This document shows positions 18,641-27,295 of a DNA stretch of 46,200 bases, piece by piece. The translations under genes were made by a program, and so were the position numbers. The notes below the pieces were generated by a model. The model was given only the letters and a program-made list of their open reading frames with translations, was not told where the DNA came from and made no database searches. Within the stretch, counting starts at the first letter, position 1. Every line of letters starts with the position of its first letter. Source of the stretch: Caenimonas sedimenti (GTDB lineage: Bacteria > Pseudomonadota > Gammaproteobacteria > Burkholderiales > Burkholderiaceae_C); NCBI RefSeq assembly GCF_007833165.1, contig NZ_VOBQ01000030.1, positions 1-46,200 of the forward strand, read 5' to 3'.

Positions 18641-18808
18641 TCAGGGCGTGGTCTTCTTCTCGCCGTGCTTGTTGGGCCCGGTCGGCGAACGGTCGCTGCG
18701 GCCGCCGGCCTTCTTGGCCGCCGCCTTGTCCGACACCGCGCCGGAGGCGTGCGTTTTCTTGCTGGCGGTGGTCTTGCCGCCACGGGAGTCTTTGGTCGAT
18801 TGGGGCAT
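18641..18808 (-). CDS. Small basic low-complexity protein, 55 residues
   Basis: A 55-residue frame that is Lys/Gly/Ser/Thr-rich (begins MPQSTKDSRGGKTTASKK and ends GEKKTTP). The ATG at 18808 has a strong AAGGAG ribosome site 6 bases upstream, and codon use matches neighbours, so it is likely real although short. There is no hydrophobic segment. The composition suggests a disordered nucleic-acid-binding or stress-type protein, but no function is known to me. It may be co-transcribed with the 99-residue hypothetical gene downstream. Confidence 0.7.
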   Translation of the reverse strand: MPQSTKDSRGGKTTASKKTHASGAVSDKAAAKKAGGRSDRSPTGPNKHGEKKTTP

Positions 18809-18925
18809 GGATTCTCCTTGGGTTCTGCCGCCGGCCGGTCCGGCAGTGCAGAACTTAGGGGTTGCCGGGGGCCGGTCTTGTGGGCGAACGAGGTCGCTGC
18901 CCGTAGGACCGCGGAGGGCGACCTG

Positions 18926-19687
18926 CTACGGCACCAGGTACCCGCCGTCCACCGGCAGGGCGTGGCCCGTGATGAACGACGCGGCGGTCGAGCACAGCCA
19001 GACCGCCGCCCGCGCCACCTCGGCGGGCGTGGCGAACCGGCCCAGCGGATGCATGGACTTCGCACGCGCGGTGGCTCGCTCGTCCTGCCCCAGCCCCCGT
19101 TCGGTCATGCCGGTCTCGACAATGCCTGGCGCGATCGCGTTGACACGCACGCCCCGCCGGGCGTACTCGATGGCGGCGGCACGCGTGAGGCCGACGACAC
19201 CGTGCTTGCTGGCGTAGTACGCCGAGCCCATGGCGCCGCCGCTCAAGCCGGCCACCGAAGCGATGTTGACCAGTGCCCCGCCCGACGCGACCAGGTGCGG
19301 CAGCTCGTGCTTCATGCACAGGAAGACGCCCTTCAGGTTGATGTCCAGCACCCGATCCCAGGTGGATTCGGCGTACTCCGCCAGCGGCACCATGATGTCG
19401 CCTTCGACGCCGGCGTTGTTCACCGCGTAGTCCAGGCGGCCGAAGTGCGCGACACCTTGGCCGACCAGCGCCTCGACCTCCGCGGAACGCGTCACGTCCG
19501 CGCGCACGAAGAAGGCGTCGCCGCCCGCCGCCTGCACCAGCCGCACCGTCTCCCCGGCCCCTGCCGCGTCGATGTCGCCCAGGATCAGCCTGGCGCCCTG
19601 GGCGGCGAATTCCAGCGCGATGGCGCGCCCGATGCCGGCGCCGCAACCGGTCACCAGCGCCACTTTCCCGTTCATGCTGTCCGTCAT
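18926..19687 (-). CDS. Short-chain dehydrogenase/reductase (SDR)
   Basis: A 253-residue classical SDR. NAD(P)-binding TGCGAGIGRA is near residues 14-23, NNAG near 92, the catalytic Ser in NIASVAG, and YYASK for the Tyr-x-x-x-Lys pair. APGIVETGM and the end SFITGHALPVDGGYLVP are family-typical. These enzymes oxidise or reduce alcohols and ketones; the substrate is unknown. Starts at 19687 (MTDSMNGK) and 19675 (MNGK) are both possible; the first is used. It lies 23 bases downstream of the M16 peptidase gene on the same strand, so the two may form an operon. Confidence 0.92.
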   Translation of the reverse strand: MTDSMNGKVALVTGCGAGIGRAIALEFAAQGARLILGDIDAAGAGETVRLVQAAGGDAFFVRADVTRSAEVEALVGQGVAHFGRLDYAVNNAGVEGDIMVPLAEYAESTWDRVLDINLKGVFLCMKHELPHLVASGGALVNIASVAGLSGGAMGSAYYASKHGVVGLTRAAAIEYARRGVRVNAIAPGIVETGMTERGLGQDERATARAKSMHPLGRFATPAEVARAAVWLCSTAASFITGHALPVDGGYLVP

Positions 19688-19710
19688 GCGCAGGAGTGTA
19701 TGCCGCCCCT

Positions 19711-21048
19711 TCAGGACACCCGAAGCTTCGCCTGAAAGTCGCGTGCCGCCTTGGCCGTCGCGCCGGCGCCCACCAGCACCGTCGCCGCCGGATGCGCCAG
19801 CAGGCTTTCGAACGCTTGCCGCACGGTCTCCGCTTCGATGGCCTGGACGCTGGCGATCGCCGCCCGCAAGTCGAACGCCGCGCCGGAGGCCCAGAGGTGT
19901 TCGACGCAGCGCTGCAGCAGGCGAAGCGGCCGTTCGGAACTGCGCACCAGCGACACCAGCAGCTGGTTCCGGGCCCGCGCCAGGTCGGACGCCGCGATGG
20001 TTTGCGCCTGCGCGGCGAGCAGCCGCGCCAGCTCCTGGGTGAACGCCGGCACCTTGTCGGGCGTGGTGGTGGCGTCCACCACCAGCGCGCCGTGGACGTC
20101 GCCCACATCGGCTGTGGCGCCCACCGAATAGGCCAGCCCCAGGCGTTCGCGCACAGCGTCGACCAGCGGCGCGCTCATGCCACCGCCGAACAGCGTGGCC
20201 GCCAGGCTGGCCAGGTGTGGATGCGTGCCGCGGCTGGCGATGGGCCAGGCGATGGTGATGTAGGTTTGCGAGACGCCCGGCAGGCGCTTGGCCTTGGTCT
20301 GGCCCACATGGCCCGGCGTTTCCGGAGCGCTGTACCGGGCCGCGCCGGGCACGTGCGCGAAGCGCTTTTCTGCTTGCGAGAAGAAGGCATCGACGTCGAA
20401 GTTGCCGGCCGCGGCCACGACGATGCGATCGGCCACGTAGTGCTTGCGCACATGGTCCACCACATCGTCGCGCGAGATCGCGGCGATGGTCGCCGGTATG
20501 CCGATGATCGGGCGGCCCATCGGATGTTCGCCCCACAGCGCCTGGTCCAGCAGGGTGTAGGAAAGCTGCTGCGGGTCCTCGTCGTACTCGGTGCACTCCT
20601 GCAAGATGACCTCGCGCTCGCGCTCCAGTTCATCCGCCGGGAAGGTGCTTTCCAGCACGATGTCGGCCAGCAGCTCCAGCATCTGCGGCGTGTGCGCCCC
20701 CAGGCCTTCCAGGTAGTAGCAGGTCGCGTCCTTGTCGGTATAGGCGTTCATGTCCGCGCCCAGCGATTCCGCCGCGAAGTTGATGGCCTGCACCGTGCGC
20801 GTGTGCGTGCCCTTGAAGGCCATGTGCTCCAGGAAGTGGCTGACCCCGGCCTGCGCGGGTGCTTCGTCACGCGAGCCCGCGCGGATGAAGATCGCCACGC
20901 TGGCGCTGGCCACCTGCGGCATGGGCACCGCCAGCAGCGTGAGGCCGTTGGCCAGGGTGTGGAGCTGGGGCGAGGCGGACGCGTTGGCGGACAGGTCGAG
21001 CGAGGGGAAGGACAAGGCGGGCGGGCAAGTGAAAAAAGCTGCGGCCAT
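19711..21048 (-). CDS. M16-family zinc metallopeptidase (insulinase type)
   Basis: A 445-residue peptidase of the M16 family. The inverted zinc motif HFLEH lies at 71-75, and the third ligand E151 in ILQE is 76 residues later, the standard spacing, so the active site is intact. The second half (GLAYSVGATADVGDVHG region) is the usual non-catalytic partner lobe. No signal peptide is evident from the chosen start MAAAFFTC at 21048. A longer Arg-rich extension to 21174 is rejected because it would overlap the divergent exported protein gene. The substrate is unknown; it is convergent with nothing and followed by the SDR gene. Confidence 0.9.
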   Translation of the reverse strand: MAAAFFTCPPALSFPSLDLSANASASPQLHTLANGLTLLAVPMPQVASASVAIFIRAGSRDEAPAQAGVSHFLEHMAFKGTHTRTVQAINFAAESLGADMNAYTDKDATCYYLEGLGAHTPQMLELLADIVLESTFPADELEREREVILQECTEYDEDPQQLSYTLLDQALWGEHPMGRPIIGIPATIAAISRDDVVDHVRKHYVADRIVVAAAGNFDVDAFFSQAEKRFAHVPGAARYSAPETPGHVGQTKAKRLPGVSQTYITIAWPIASRGTHPHLASLAATLFGGGMSAPLVDAVRERLGLAYSVGATADVGDVHGALVVDATTTPDKVPAFTQELARLLAAQAQTIAASDLARARNQLLVSLVRSSERPLRLLQRCVEHLWASGAAFDLRAAIASVQAIEAETVRQAFESLLAHPAATVLVGAGATAKAARDFQAKLRVS

Positions 21049-21113
21049 TCTCGCGCATGTCTTGCGCGGCCGACTCCGATTCGCTAGCCTTCGCCGCGGA
21101 GCAGGAACAAACA

Positions 21114-21611
21114 ATGAACCAGATTTGCGTGGCGGCGGCCGCCGCCTTCGCCCTCGCGGGCCCGGCCGCCGCATCGACCGAACTCGATGGCTGCTGGAAG
21201 ATGATCGATGCGCGCGTCGAGCGCCAGAGCGGCAAGGTCGACCAGCCCGCTTCGGATTGCATCCGCGCCTATCAGGGCGCGACCCTGGTCACGGCCTGCC
21301 GGGGCGGCCAGGAGGTGAGCGTCTATGCGCTCACCGACATGACGCCGGGCACCTATTCCTTCGCGCAGACGGGCCGTCAGGTCGACGGCAAGCCTTCGCT
21401 GGTGCCAGCGTCCGCCGGGCGCGCTGCCGCCTTCCTGGTGACGGGCGCCACGCTCCACATGGTGCTGGGCAAGGCCCCGGGAGCGTCGGCGGACCCCATC
21501 GTGCGGACCGAGCAGCGGCTTGCCAGGCGGCCGGCGAAGGAGTGCGCCGCCCTGGAGCCGTTCCTGCGCCCGGCGGAGCCGCCGGCCTCCAAGGCGCGCA
21601 GCCAAGGCTGA
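21114..21611 (+). CDS. Hypothetical exported protein, 165 residues
   Basis: The product begins with a signal peptide, MNQICVAAAAAFALAGPAAA, cleaved near the A-S at residues 20-21. The mature part has four cysteines (in DGCWK, SDCIRAY, TACRGG and KECAAL), which could form two disulfides in the periplasm. The rest is strand-rich (GATLVTACRGGQEVSVYALTD). No family is recognised. ATG at 21114 follows AGGA; an upstream ATG at 21057 would destroy the signal peptide. The gene is divergent from the M16 peptidase gene with 65 bases between, and convergent with the transglycosylase-like gene. Confidence 0.7.
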   Translation: MNQICVAAAAAFALAGPAAASTELDGCWKMIDARVERQSGKVDQPASDCIRAYQGATLVTACRGGQEVSVYALTDMTPGTYSFAQTGRQVDGKPSLVPASAGRAAAFLVTGATLHMVLGKAPGASADPIVRTEQRLARRPAKECAALEPFLRPAEPPASKARSQG

Positions 21612-21651
21612 CCCGGGGGCGTTCAACTCAGGGCGTGAAGAGCCGCCTGGC

Positions 21652-22461
21652 TCAGGTCTTCAGCAAACGCGCCAGCTGCGCGGCCTCCGCCGCGCCGGCA
21701 CGCGCGTTGCTGATGTGCCGCTGCGTTTCGATCGGCAAATCGAGCGTGTTGCGGCCATCCCATTTGTTGCGGCCCTTGACCGACAGGTTGTAGTGCACCG
21801 ACACGCCTTCACGCACCTTGCTCGCGTATTCGTCCGGGCGCAGCTTCAGGCCCTTCAGCTTGCCCGAGGCCCACTTCGCGCCAGTCCTCATGTAGAGCGC
21901 CGCGCCGAACACCGCCTGCAGCGGATCGCCGGGATCGACGATGCCCATGCGTTCGGCCGTGTTCGGCTCGAACTGCGCCAGGCCGAGGTTGGCCGTGCCG
22001 TCCTTGCTGGCACCGGTGCGCGGGATCCACGACGTCTCGGCTTCGATGATGCCGTAGACGTCCTCGTAGCTCAGGCCCACTTCATGGAGGCGCGCCTTGC
22101 GGGCGGCCGCCTTCGCCAGCAGGATGCGCGAGGGCTCGTCCAGCGTCTGCAGGACCTTGTCGCCAAGGCGGACGCGTTCGAACTTCATTTGTGCGCGCAG
22201 CGATTCGTCGAACACGAGCGGCGCCACGGGCTTGTGCACTGGTGCAACGGCGGTCAGTGGGGCCACAGTGGCCAGGGGGGTCGCGACCGGCGCGGCCGGC
22301 GTCAGCGCGGCAACCGTCGCGGCAGCGGACACGGCTTTCTGGACCGGCACCTGCATCACGGGCGCTGCAGAGCTGGCGAACACATCCATGGTGTGATTGG
22401 CACAACCACAGATGACGGCAAGGGAGGCGACGGCCCAGGCGGTGTTCTTGAAGCTCTGCAT
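21652..22461 (-). CDS. Lytic transglycosylase-like lipoprotein (SLT domain)
   Basis: A 269-residue envelope protein. The signal peptide MQSFKNTAWAVASLAVICGC ends in a lipobox-like Cys20, followed by an Ala/Pro/Val-rich linker (about 25-85). The C-terminal domain resembles goose-type lysozyme/SLT: GIIEAETSW with likely catalytic E142, then NLGLAQFEPNTAERMG and a final helical part. Such enzymes cut peptidoglycan and leave 1,6-anhydro ends. The start at 22461 was chosen because it begins the signal peptide. It is divergent from the tannase-family gene across 204 bases. Confidence 0.78.
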   Translation of the reverse strand: MQSFKNTAWAVASLAVICGCANHTMDVFASSAAPVMQVPVQKAVSAAATVAALTPAAPVATPLATVAPLTAVAPVHKPVAPLVFDESLRAQMKFERVRLGDKVLQTLDEPSRILLAKAAARKARLHEVGLSYEDVYGIIEAETSWIPRTGASKDGTANLGLAQFEPNTAERMGIVDPGDPLQAVFGAALYMRTGAKWASGKLKGLKLRPDEYASKVREGVSVHYNLSVKGRNKWDGRNTLDLPIETQRHISNARAGAAEAAQLARLLKT

Positions 22462-22665
22462 TGTTCGTGTAGGTCCTTGTTGATGGGTGTGTAGGAGGCC
22501 TCTGATAGACAGGTAGGAGCGGTGGAGAGTTCTAGCTGTGCGGGAGAAATTCCGACGCGAAAACAAGGAATAGTCCGCACGAACCGGCCTGGAGCTTCGG
22601 AGAATGGCGACAGAGGCCACAAGAAGAGGACCGGGGGCGCGCGCCAACAGGATGGGAGACGTCAA

Positions 22666-24333
22666 ATGCTGAGCCGGTTTTTTTCGATGTGCCTCGCGTT
22701 CGCGGGGCTTGCCGTCGCGCTACCTGCAACCGCAGCTGTGCCTTGCGCGGGCCTGCTCACCGTCGCGCTTGAGAGCGCGCGGGTGACGGCCTCGGTGCCG
22801 GTCCTCGGGCCGCTCTATCTCGCCGCGGACGGCAACACCTACACCGGCGTCCCGTCGTTCTGCAAGGTCACCGCGGTCGCCACGCCGACGCCCGACTCGC
22901 TGATCCACATCGAGCTGTGGCTGCCCACCGCCGCCGACTGGAACGGGCGCTTCCAGGGCGTCGGCAATGGAGGTTACGCAGGCAGCATCGCGGTGCCCGC
23001 GCCGGCCATGCTGGTGGCGCTGAAGCGACAGTTCGCCGTCGCCACCACCGACATGGGCACCGCACCTTCGGGCAACAACAACGGCGACCTGCTGGTGGGT
23101 CATCCGCAAAAATGGGAGGACTGGGGCCACCGCGCGACGCACCTGATGACCGTCGTTTCCAAGGAGTTGATCGCCGCCTACTACGGACGCGCCCCCGCGT
23201 ATTCGTACTTCAATGGCTGCTCCACCGGCGGCCAACAGGCACTGATGACGGCGCAACGCTACCCGAACGACTATGACGGCATCCTTGCCGGCGCGCCCGC
23301 GCACAACCGCACGCACATCCACACGGGGCTGGTGTGGAACTTCCAGGCGCAGAAGGCCACCCCGCAGAGCACGTTCAACTCCGACCACGCGAAGTTGATC
23401 ACCACGGCGGTGGCGCAGGCCTGCAACGTCAAGAGCGGCGGGTTGGCCAGCGACGCCTTCCTCACCGATCCGCGCGCGTGCAATTGGGATCCGGGCGCGC
23501 TCCAATGCACAGGGGCCACCGCGACCAACTGCCTCTCGCCCGAGCAGGTGACCGCGGCGCGCAGGATCTACGACGGCGCGCGCAATCCGGCGAACGGCCA
23601 GCGCATCGTCAGCGCGTCCACGCGTGGCGCCGAGAGCGACAGCCTGTTCGGCTGGCAGTCGCAAGGCCGGGCCGAACCGCAGTTCGGCTCGCTCTTCAAG
23701 TGGGTCTTCGGCCTGACCTGGCAAGCGGCCAGCTACGACTTCAACGAACACATGGCTTCGGTCGATGCATTGCTGGCGCCCATGCTGAATGCCAACCAGC
23801 CGGACCTGGGCGCCTTCCGCGCGCGGGGCGGCCGCCTGATCGCGTACCACGGCACGGCCGACCCGCTGATCCCGGTTCAGGAGTCGATCAACCACTACCA
23901 CCGCATGGTGCAGGCGCAGCCGGGCTCCTGGAACACCGCACTCGGCCGCACCCGCCAGTTCGCGCGCCTGTTCGTGGTGCCAGGCATGGCGCATTGCGCG
24001 GGCGGCGCGGGGCCCAACTCGTTCGGCAACCTGTTCAGCGGCGCCGTGCTGGCGCCCGAATCGCCGCTGGTTTCCGGCACGCACGATGCCATGGTGGCGC
24101 TGCAGAACTGGGTGGAAGGTGGGACGGCCCCGGACCAGCTGGTCGCGACCAAGTACGTGCAGGACCAGCCGCTGCTGGGGATCGAAGCGCAGCGGCCGAT
24201 CTGCGCCTATCCGCAATTCCCGAGGTATTTCGGCAGGGGCGATCCGAAAGCGGCGACCAGCTTCATCTGCGCGGACAACGGCAATTCCGGGGCGGCACTG
24301 AATCCTTTGCCCGCGCCCCAGTACTTGCGGTGA
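22666..24333 (+). CDS. Tannase/feruloyl esterase family protein, exported
   Basis: A 555-residue secreted serine esterase. It has a signal peptide (MLSRFFSMCLAFAGLAVALP), then an alpha/beta-hydrolase with nucleophile motif GCSTGG at 184-189 (Ser186, with Cys185 next to it), Asp in GTADPLIPVQES, and His followed by Cys in GMAHCAGG. The Cys-Ser/Asp/His-Cys arrangement is the disulfide-linked catalytic signature of this family. Substrates are gallate or hydroxycinnamate esters of plant polymers. ATG at 22666 has a GGGAG ribosome site and begins the signal peptide. The gene stands alone. Confidence 0.93.
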   Translation: MLSRFFSMCLAFAGLAVALPATAAVPCAGLLTVALESARVTASVPVLGPLYLAADGNTYTGVPSFCKVTAVATPTPDSLIHIELWLPTAADWNGRFQGVGNGGYAGSIAVPAPAMLVALKRQFAVATTDMGTAPSGNNNGDLLVGHPQKWEDWGHRATHLMTVVSKELIAAYYGRAPAYSYFNGCSTGGQQALMTAQRYPNDYDGILAGAPAHNRTHIHTGLVWNFQAQKATPQSTFNSDHAKLITTAVAQACNVKSGGLASDAFLTDPRACNWDPGALQCTGATATNCLSPEQVTAARRIYDGARNPANGQRIVSASTRGAESDSLFGWQSQGRAEPQFGSLFKWVFGLTWQAASYDFNEHMASVDALLAPMLNANQPDLGAFRARGGRLIAYHGTADPLIPVQESINHYHRMVQAQPGSWNTALGRTRQFARLFVVPGMAHCAGGAGPNSFGNLFSGAVLAPESPLVSGTHDAMVALQNWVEGGTAPDQLVATKYVQDQPLLGIEAQRPICAYPQFPRYFGRGDPKAATSFICADNGNSGAALNPLPAPQYLR

Positions 24334-24431
24334 GCCGCTGCAACGTGGCCGCCAGCGGGACGCAGGAAGACACGCCGCCGCCCCTGCGGACCTGTCCCGC
24401 ATCGGGCGCGCTGGCGGCGCGGCAGCGTTGA

Positions 24432-24449
24432 GGCCTCCATTCAGAGGCC
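24432..24449 (+). repeat. Hairpin covering the ribosome site of the small membrane protein gene
   Basis: Perfect 6-base arms GGCCTC (24432-24437) and GAGGCC (24444-24449) with a 6-base loop end 3 bases before the ATG at 24453. The GAGG of the ribosome binding site is in the downstream arm, so folding would limit translation. Otherwise the 119 bases between tannase and this gene hold nothing assignable. Confidence 0.45.
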
Positions 24450-24452
24450 ACC

Positions 24453-24641
24453 ATGCTGGACAGCATCCCCACCTACGTCTATCCCTTCGTCGTTGCCATC
24501 CTCGCCTTCCTCGCCGGCCGTGTGCTGGGTGGACCGATGCGTGAAGACCCCGAGTCGCTGCCGCGGATCCTGCTTTGGTCCATCGCCGGCGCGTGCGTGC
24601 TCCTGGGCTTCTATTTCCTCTGGTTGAGCCGGTCGGCCTGA
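24453..24641 (+). CDS. Small inner-membrane protein, two transmembrane segments
   Basis: A 62-residue protein with two clear hydrophobic helices, YPFVVAILAFLAGRVLG and ILLWSIAGACVLLGFYFLWL, joined by a short charged loop (PMREDPESLP). There is a GAGG ribosome site just upstream of the ATG. No family is recognised. The strong coding bias and the well-formed hairpin topology make it a likely real gene. It precedes the M14-like deacylase gene by 40 bases, with a hairpin in between, so co-transcription is uncertain. Confidence 0.75.
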   Translation: MLDSIPTYVYPFVVAILAFLAGRVLGGPMREDPESLPRILLWSIAGACVLLGFYFLWLSRSA

Positions 24642-24666
24642 CAGCCCGCCGCCGCGGGCGGGCTGT
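24641..24666 (+). terminator. Strong GC hairpin after small membrane gene
   Basis: Perfect 10-base arms ACAGCCCGCC (24641-24650) and GGCGGGCTGT (24657-24666) with a 6-base loop begin at the stop codon of the preceding gene. A T-tract is missing, so it may act as a partial terminator or an mRNA stabiliser. Confidence 0.55.
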
Positions 24667-24681
24667 GCGAACATCCGGGCG

Positions 24682-25638
24682 ATGCACAACCCGCCTGGCG
24701 CTGCCTTCACCGATTTCGAGCTCCTGCCGCGTGACCTGGCGCCCTACGCCAGGGGCAACACGGGCATTCCGTACGTGCACCGGTTCGACTCCGGCCGGCC
24801 GGGCCCGCACGTGCTGGTCAACGCGCTGACGCACGGCAACGAGTTCTGCGGCATGGTGGCGGCCACGCACCTGCTCGACACGGCGGTGCGGCCCAAGGTG
24901 GGCACGCTGACGGTGAGTTTCGCGAATGTGGAAGCCTATGCTTCCTTCGATCGCCAGGATCCCTTCAAGAGTCGGATGCTCGTGCACAACCTGAACAGGG
25001 TCTGGTCGAAGCAGTGGCTGGAGGGCGGCGAGGACAGCCCCGAGCTGCGCCGCGCGCGCGAATTGCGGCCGGTGGCGGCAGCGGCCGACCACATCCTGGA
25101 CATCCATTCGACCGCCCAAACGGTCGACCCGTTCTGGGTCTACCCCGGCCGCACCGCGAATGCGCGGGCCGCGCTGGCCATCGGCGTGCCGGGCATCCAT
25201 CTCGTCATGCCCAAGGGCATGGGCACGGGCACGCCGCTGATCGAGCACGGCCGCCATGGCGAGGCAAACTTCGATGGCGTCGCGCTTGTGGCCGAATGCG
25301 GCCAGCACTTCGCGCGGGCCAGCGGCGAACTGGCGACCGAGGTGGCCCTGCGCTTCCTGGCGCACTTCGGCCTGATCGATGCAGACCCCGCCTGGCAGGC
25401 TCCCGGCCCGCAGCGCCGCTACGAGCTGATCACGGCGGTGCTGGTGAAGACGCCGGAAGCCCGCTTCGCGCGGCCGGTGATCGGCATGGAGACTTTCGCC
25501 GCGGGCGAGCTGATCGCCATCGACGGCAGCGAGGAAGTGCGCGCGCCTTGCAATGACTGCACGATCTTCATGCCGATCCGTGTGGCGATCCCGGGCCGCG
25601 AACTGGTCTACCTGACGCGGCCGCTGTCCAGCACGTGA
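24682..25638 (+). CDS. Succinylglutamate desuccinylase/aspartoacylase family (M14-like) protein
   Basis: A 318-residue zinc amidohydrolase-type protein. Zinc ligands are visible as H51 and E54 in THGNEFCG and H142 in DIHST. Substrate-binding NLNRVW and the late VALVAECGQHF with the general base glutamate also fit. Members remove acyl groups from amino acids, such as N-acetylaspartate or N-succinylglutamate; the actual substrate is unknown. The family is usually cytoplasmic and there is no signal peptide here. Its 3' end overlaps the convergent DUF1127 gene by 31 bases. Confidence 0.87.
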   Translation: MHNPPGAAFTDFELLPRDLAPYARGNTGIPYVHRFDSGRPGPHVLVNALTHGNEFCGMVAATHLLDTAVRPKVGTLTVSFANVEAYASFDRQDPFKSRMLVHNLNRVWSKQWLEGGEDSPELRRARELRPVAAAADHILDIHSTAQTVDPFWVYPGRTANARAALAIGVPGIHLVMPKGMGTGTPLIEHGRHGEANFDGVALVAECGQHFARASGELATEVALRFLAHFGLIDADPAWQAPGPQRRYELITAVLVKTPEARFARPVIGMETFAAGELIAIDGSEEVRAPCNDCTIFMPIRVAIPGRELVYLTRPLSST

Positions 25639-25835
25639 CCGATTTCGCTGCGGCCAATCCCCAGGTCCTGCAGCCCGCGATCATCCATCGCATAGAGCTC
25701 GCCGGCGGCTGAGCCCGCGGCGCCCAGGCGCCGCGCCAACGCCGCGCCCACGCGCACCAGCAGATCGGCCGTGTGTGCCCGGAGCGGCATGTCGAGCGGC
25801 CGGGGTCTCGTCATGGCATGCGTGTTCGTGTTCAT
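25608..25835 (-). CDS. DUF1127 small protein
   Basis: A 75-residue protein whose second half matches the DUF1127 pattern: GELYAMDDRGLQDLGIGRSEI, close to the usual LxxLDDRxLxDIGLxRxxI. DUF1127 proteins are small Arg-rich cytoplasmic factors, in some bacteria binding RNA or affecting phosphate and virulence regulation. The first part here (MNTNTHAMTRPRP...) is longer than in the shortest members. The gene is divergent from a LysR regulator 70 bases away, which probably controls it, and its 3' end overlaps the M14-like gene on the other strand. Confidence 0.82.
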   Translation of the reverse strand: MNTNTHAMTRPRPLDMPLRAHTADLLVRVGAALARRLGAAGSAAGELYAMDDRGLQDLGIGRSEIGHVLDSGRVR

Positions 25836-25905
25836 GCAGGCATGTTGCCGTCTACACTGCCATCTGAAAAGTTGAGATTTCTGAAACCCATGTTCAGGAT
25901 TCCTG

Positions 25906-26793
25906 ATGCGTGAACTCAACCTCGACCAGCTGCGCACGCTGGTGACGGTGGCCGACCTGGGCACGCTCTCGGCCGCCTCGCGCGCCTTGAACCTCGCGCA
26001 GCCCACCGTGAGCCTGCACGTGAGCGAGCTGGAGGCCCGGCTGGGCACGCAGCTGCTGCTGCGCGGCGCCCGGCGGGTGCAGCCCACCGCGGCGGGCGAC
26101 GTGCTGCTGGCCCATGCGCGGCGGGTGCTGCGCGAAGCCGACGACGCGGTGCAGGCCGTGCGGCGCCAGCAGCAGGGCGCCACCGGCCGCGTGCGGCTGG
26201 GCGCGTCCACCGGCATGCTGGTGTACCTGCTGTCGCAGGTGCTGCAGGACATGGCGCGCGCGCACCCGGATGTCGACGTGGAGGTCAGCATCATCGGCAC
26301 CAACGACGGCCTGGCCGCGCTGCTGGCTGGCACGCTCGATGTGGTGCTGGTCGCGCCCCCGCAGGCGGCGGGCGACCTGGTGGTGAGTCGCTGGCGGCGC
26401 GATCCGCTGATGGCTTTCCTGCCGCCCGGCTGGAAGGCTCCGAAGCGTGTGACGCCGCAGTGGCTCGCGGCCCAGCCGCTCATCGCGAACGATGCCAGCA
26501 CCCGCCTGTACCGCCAGACCACCGAGTGGTTCGCCACGGCCGGGATCGTGGCGCGTCCCCGCATCGTGCTCAACTACAACGAGGCCATGAAGAGCCTGGT
26601 CGCCGCCGGCTATGGTGCCGCGATCCTGCCCATGGAAGGCGCGATGGATGCTCACACTGCGCGCGGTGTCCAGGTGGTCCCGTTGAAGCCGGCATTGGTC
26701 CGCGACACGGTGATCGCGCATCGCGCCCTGCCGCTGCTGAGCGGGGCGACGCGCAGCCTGCTGGCGATCCTGAAGACGTTCCGGCAATCCTGA
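25906..26793 (+). CDS. LysR-family transcription regulator
   Basis: A 295-residue LysR protein: N-terminal HTH (LRTLVTVADLGTLSAASRALNLAQPTVS within residues 9-36, written across two helices) and an effector-binding domain from about 95 (GRVRLGASTGMLVYLLSQVL). The effector is unknown. It is divergent from the DUF1127 gene with a 70-base AT-richer gap. That gap contains GAAA-N8-TTTC around 25866-25880 and two copies of TCTGAAA, the likely operator area. The VOC gene downstream starts 109 bases after its stop and has its own ribosome site. Confidence 0.93.
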   Translation: MRELNLDQLRTLVTVADLGTLSAASRALNLAQPTVSLHVSELEARLGTQLLLRGARRVQPTAAGDVLLAHARRVLREADDAVQAVRRQQQGATGRVRLGASTGMLVYLLSQVLQDMARAHPDVDVEVSIIGTNDGLAALLAGTLDVVLVAPPQAAGDLVVSRWRRDPLMAFLPPGWKAPKRVTPQWLAAQPLIANDASTRLYRQTTEWFATAGIVARPRIVLNYNEAMKSLVAAGYGAAILPMEGAMDAHTARGVQVVPLKPALVRDTVIAHRALPLLSGATRSLLAILKTFRQS

Positions 26794-26902
26794 GCGCCCA
26801 CGGCCGCGCTGTGATTGCGCATCGTCACAACTTGATGTCGATTCCCACCGGTACTGTTCGTCGTGAAAGGCGCGACCATCGTCAACTCGCCAAGGAGAAC
26901 CC

Positions 26903-27295
26903 ATGCTGCACGCATTCCCCATGTACGCGTACATCCCGGCCAAGGACATGGCCAGGGCGCGCAAGTTCTACGAAGAGAAGGTCGGCCTGACGGCCAGGGA
27001 GGAAACCAACGGCGGCGTGGTGTTCGAGTTCGCCGGCGGCACGGCCTGCTTCCTCTACCCCACGCCGAACGCCGGCACCTCGCAAGCCAGCCAGGCTTTC
27101 TGGTCGGTGCAGGACGTCGACGGCCTCATCACCAAGCTGAAGGCGCGGGGCGTGGTGTTCGAGGACTACGACATGCCGGGCGAGAAGAGCGCCGCCGGCG
27201 CCATCACGGCGGGCGGCGCCAAGGCGGCGTGGTTCAAGGACAGTGAGGGCAACATCATGGCGCTGATCGAGGACTTGTCAGCCGCGCGCAGGTGA
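26903..27295 (+). CDS. VOC family (glyoxalase/bleomycin resistance fold) protein
   Basis: A 130-residue vicinal-oxygen-chelate protein with two beta-alpha-beta-beta-beta modules. The first module starts MYAYIPAKDMARARKFYEEKVGL and the second AFWSVQDVDGLITKLKARGVVFEDYD, ending AAWFKDSEGNIMALIED. Possible metal ligands are not obvious, so it may be a binding protein rather than an enzyme. ATG follows a strong AAGGAG site 6 bases away. The last 41 bases overlap the convergent rtcA gene, so both C-termini are read from opposite strands of the same DNA. Confidence 0.85.
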   Translation: MLHAFPMYAYIPAKDMARARKFYEEKVGLTAREETNGGVVFEFAGGTACFLYPTPNAGTSQASQAFWSVQDVDGLITKLKARGVVFEDYDMPGEKSAAGAITAGGAKAAWFKDSEGNIMALIEDLSAARR

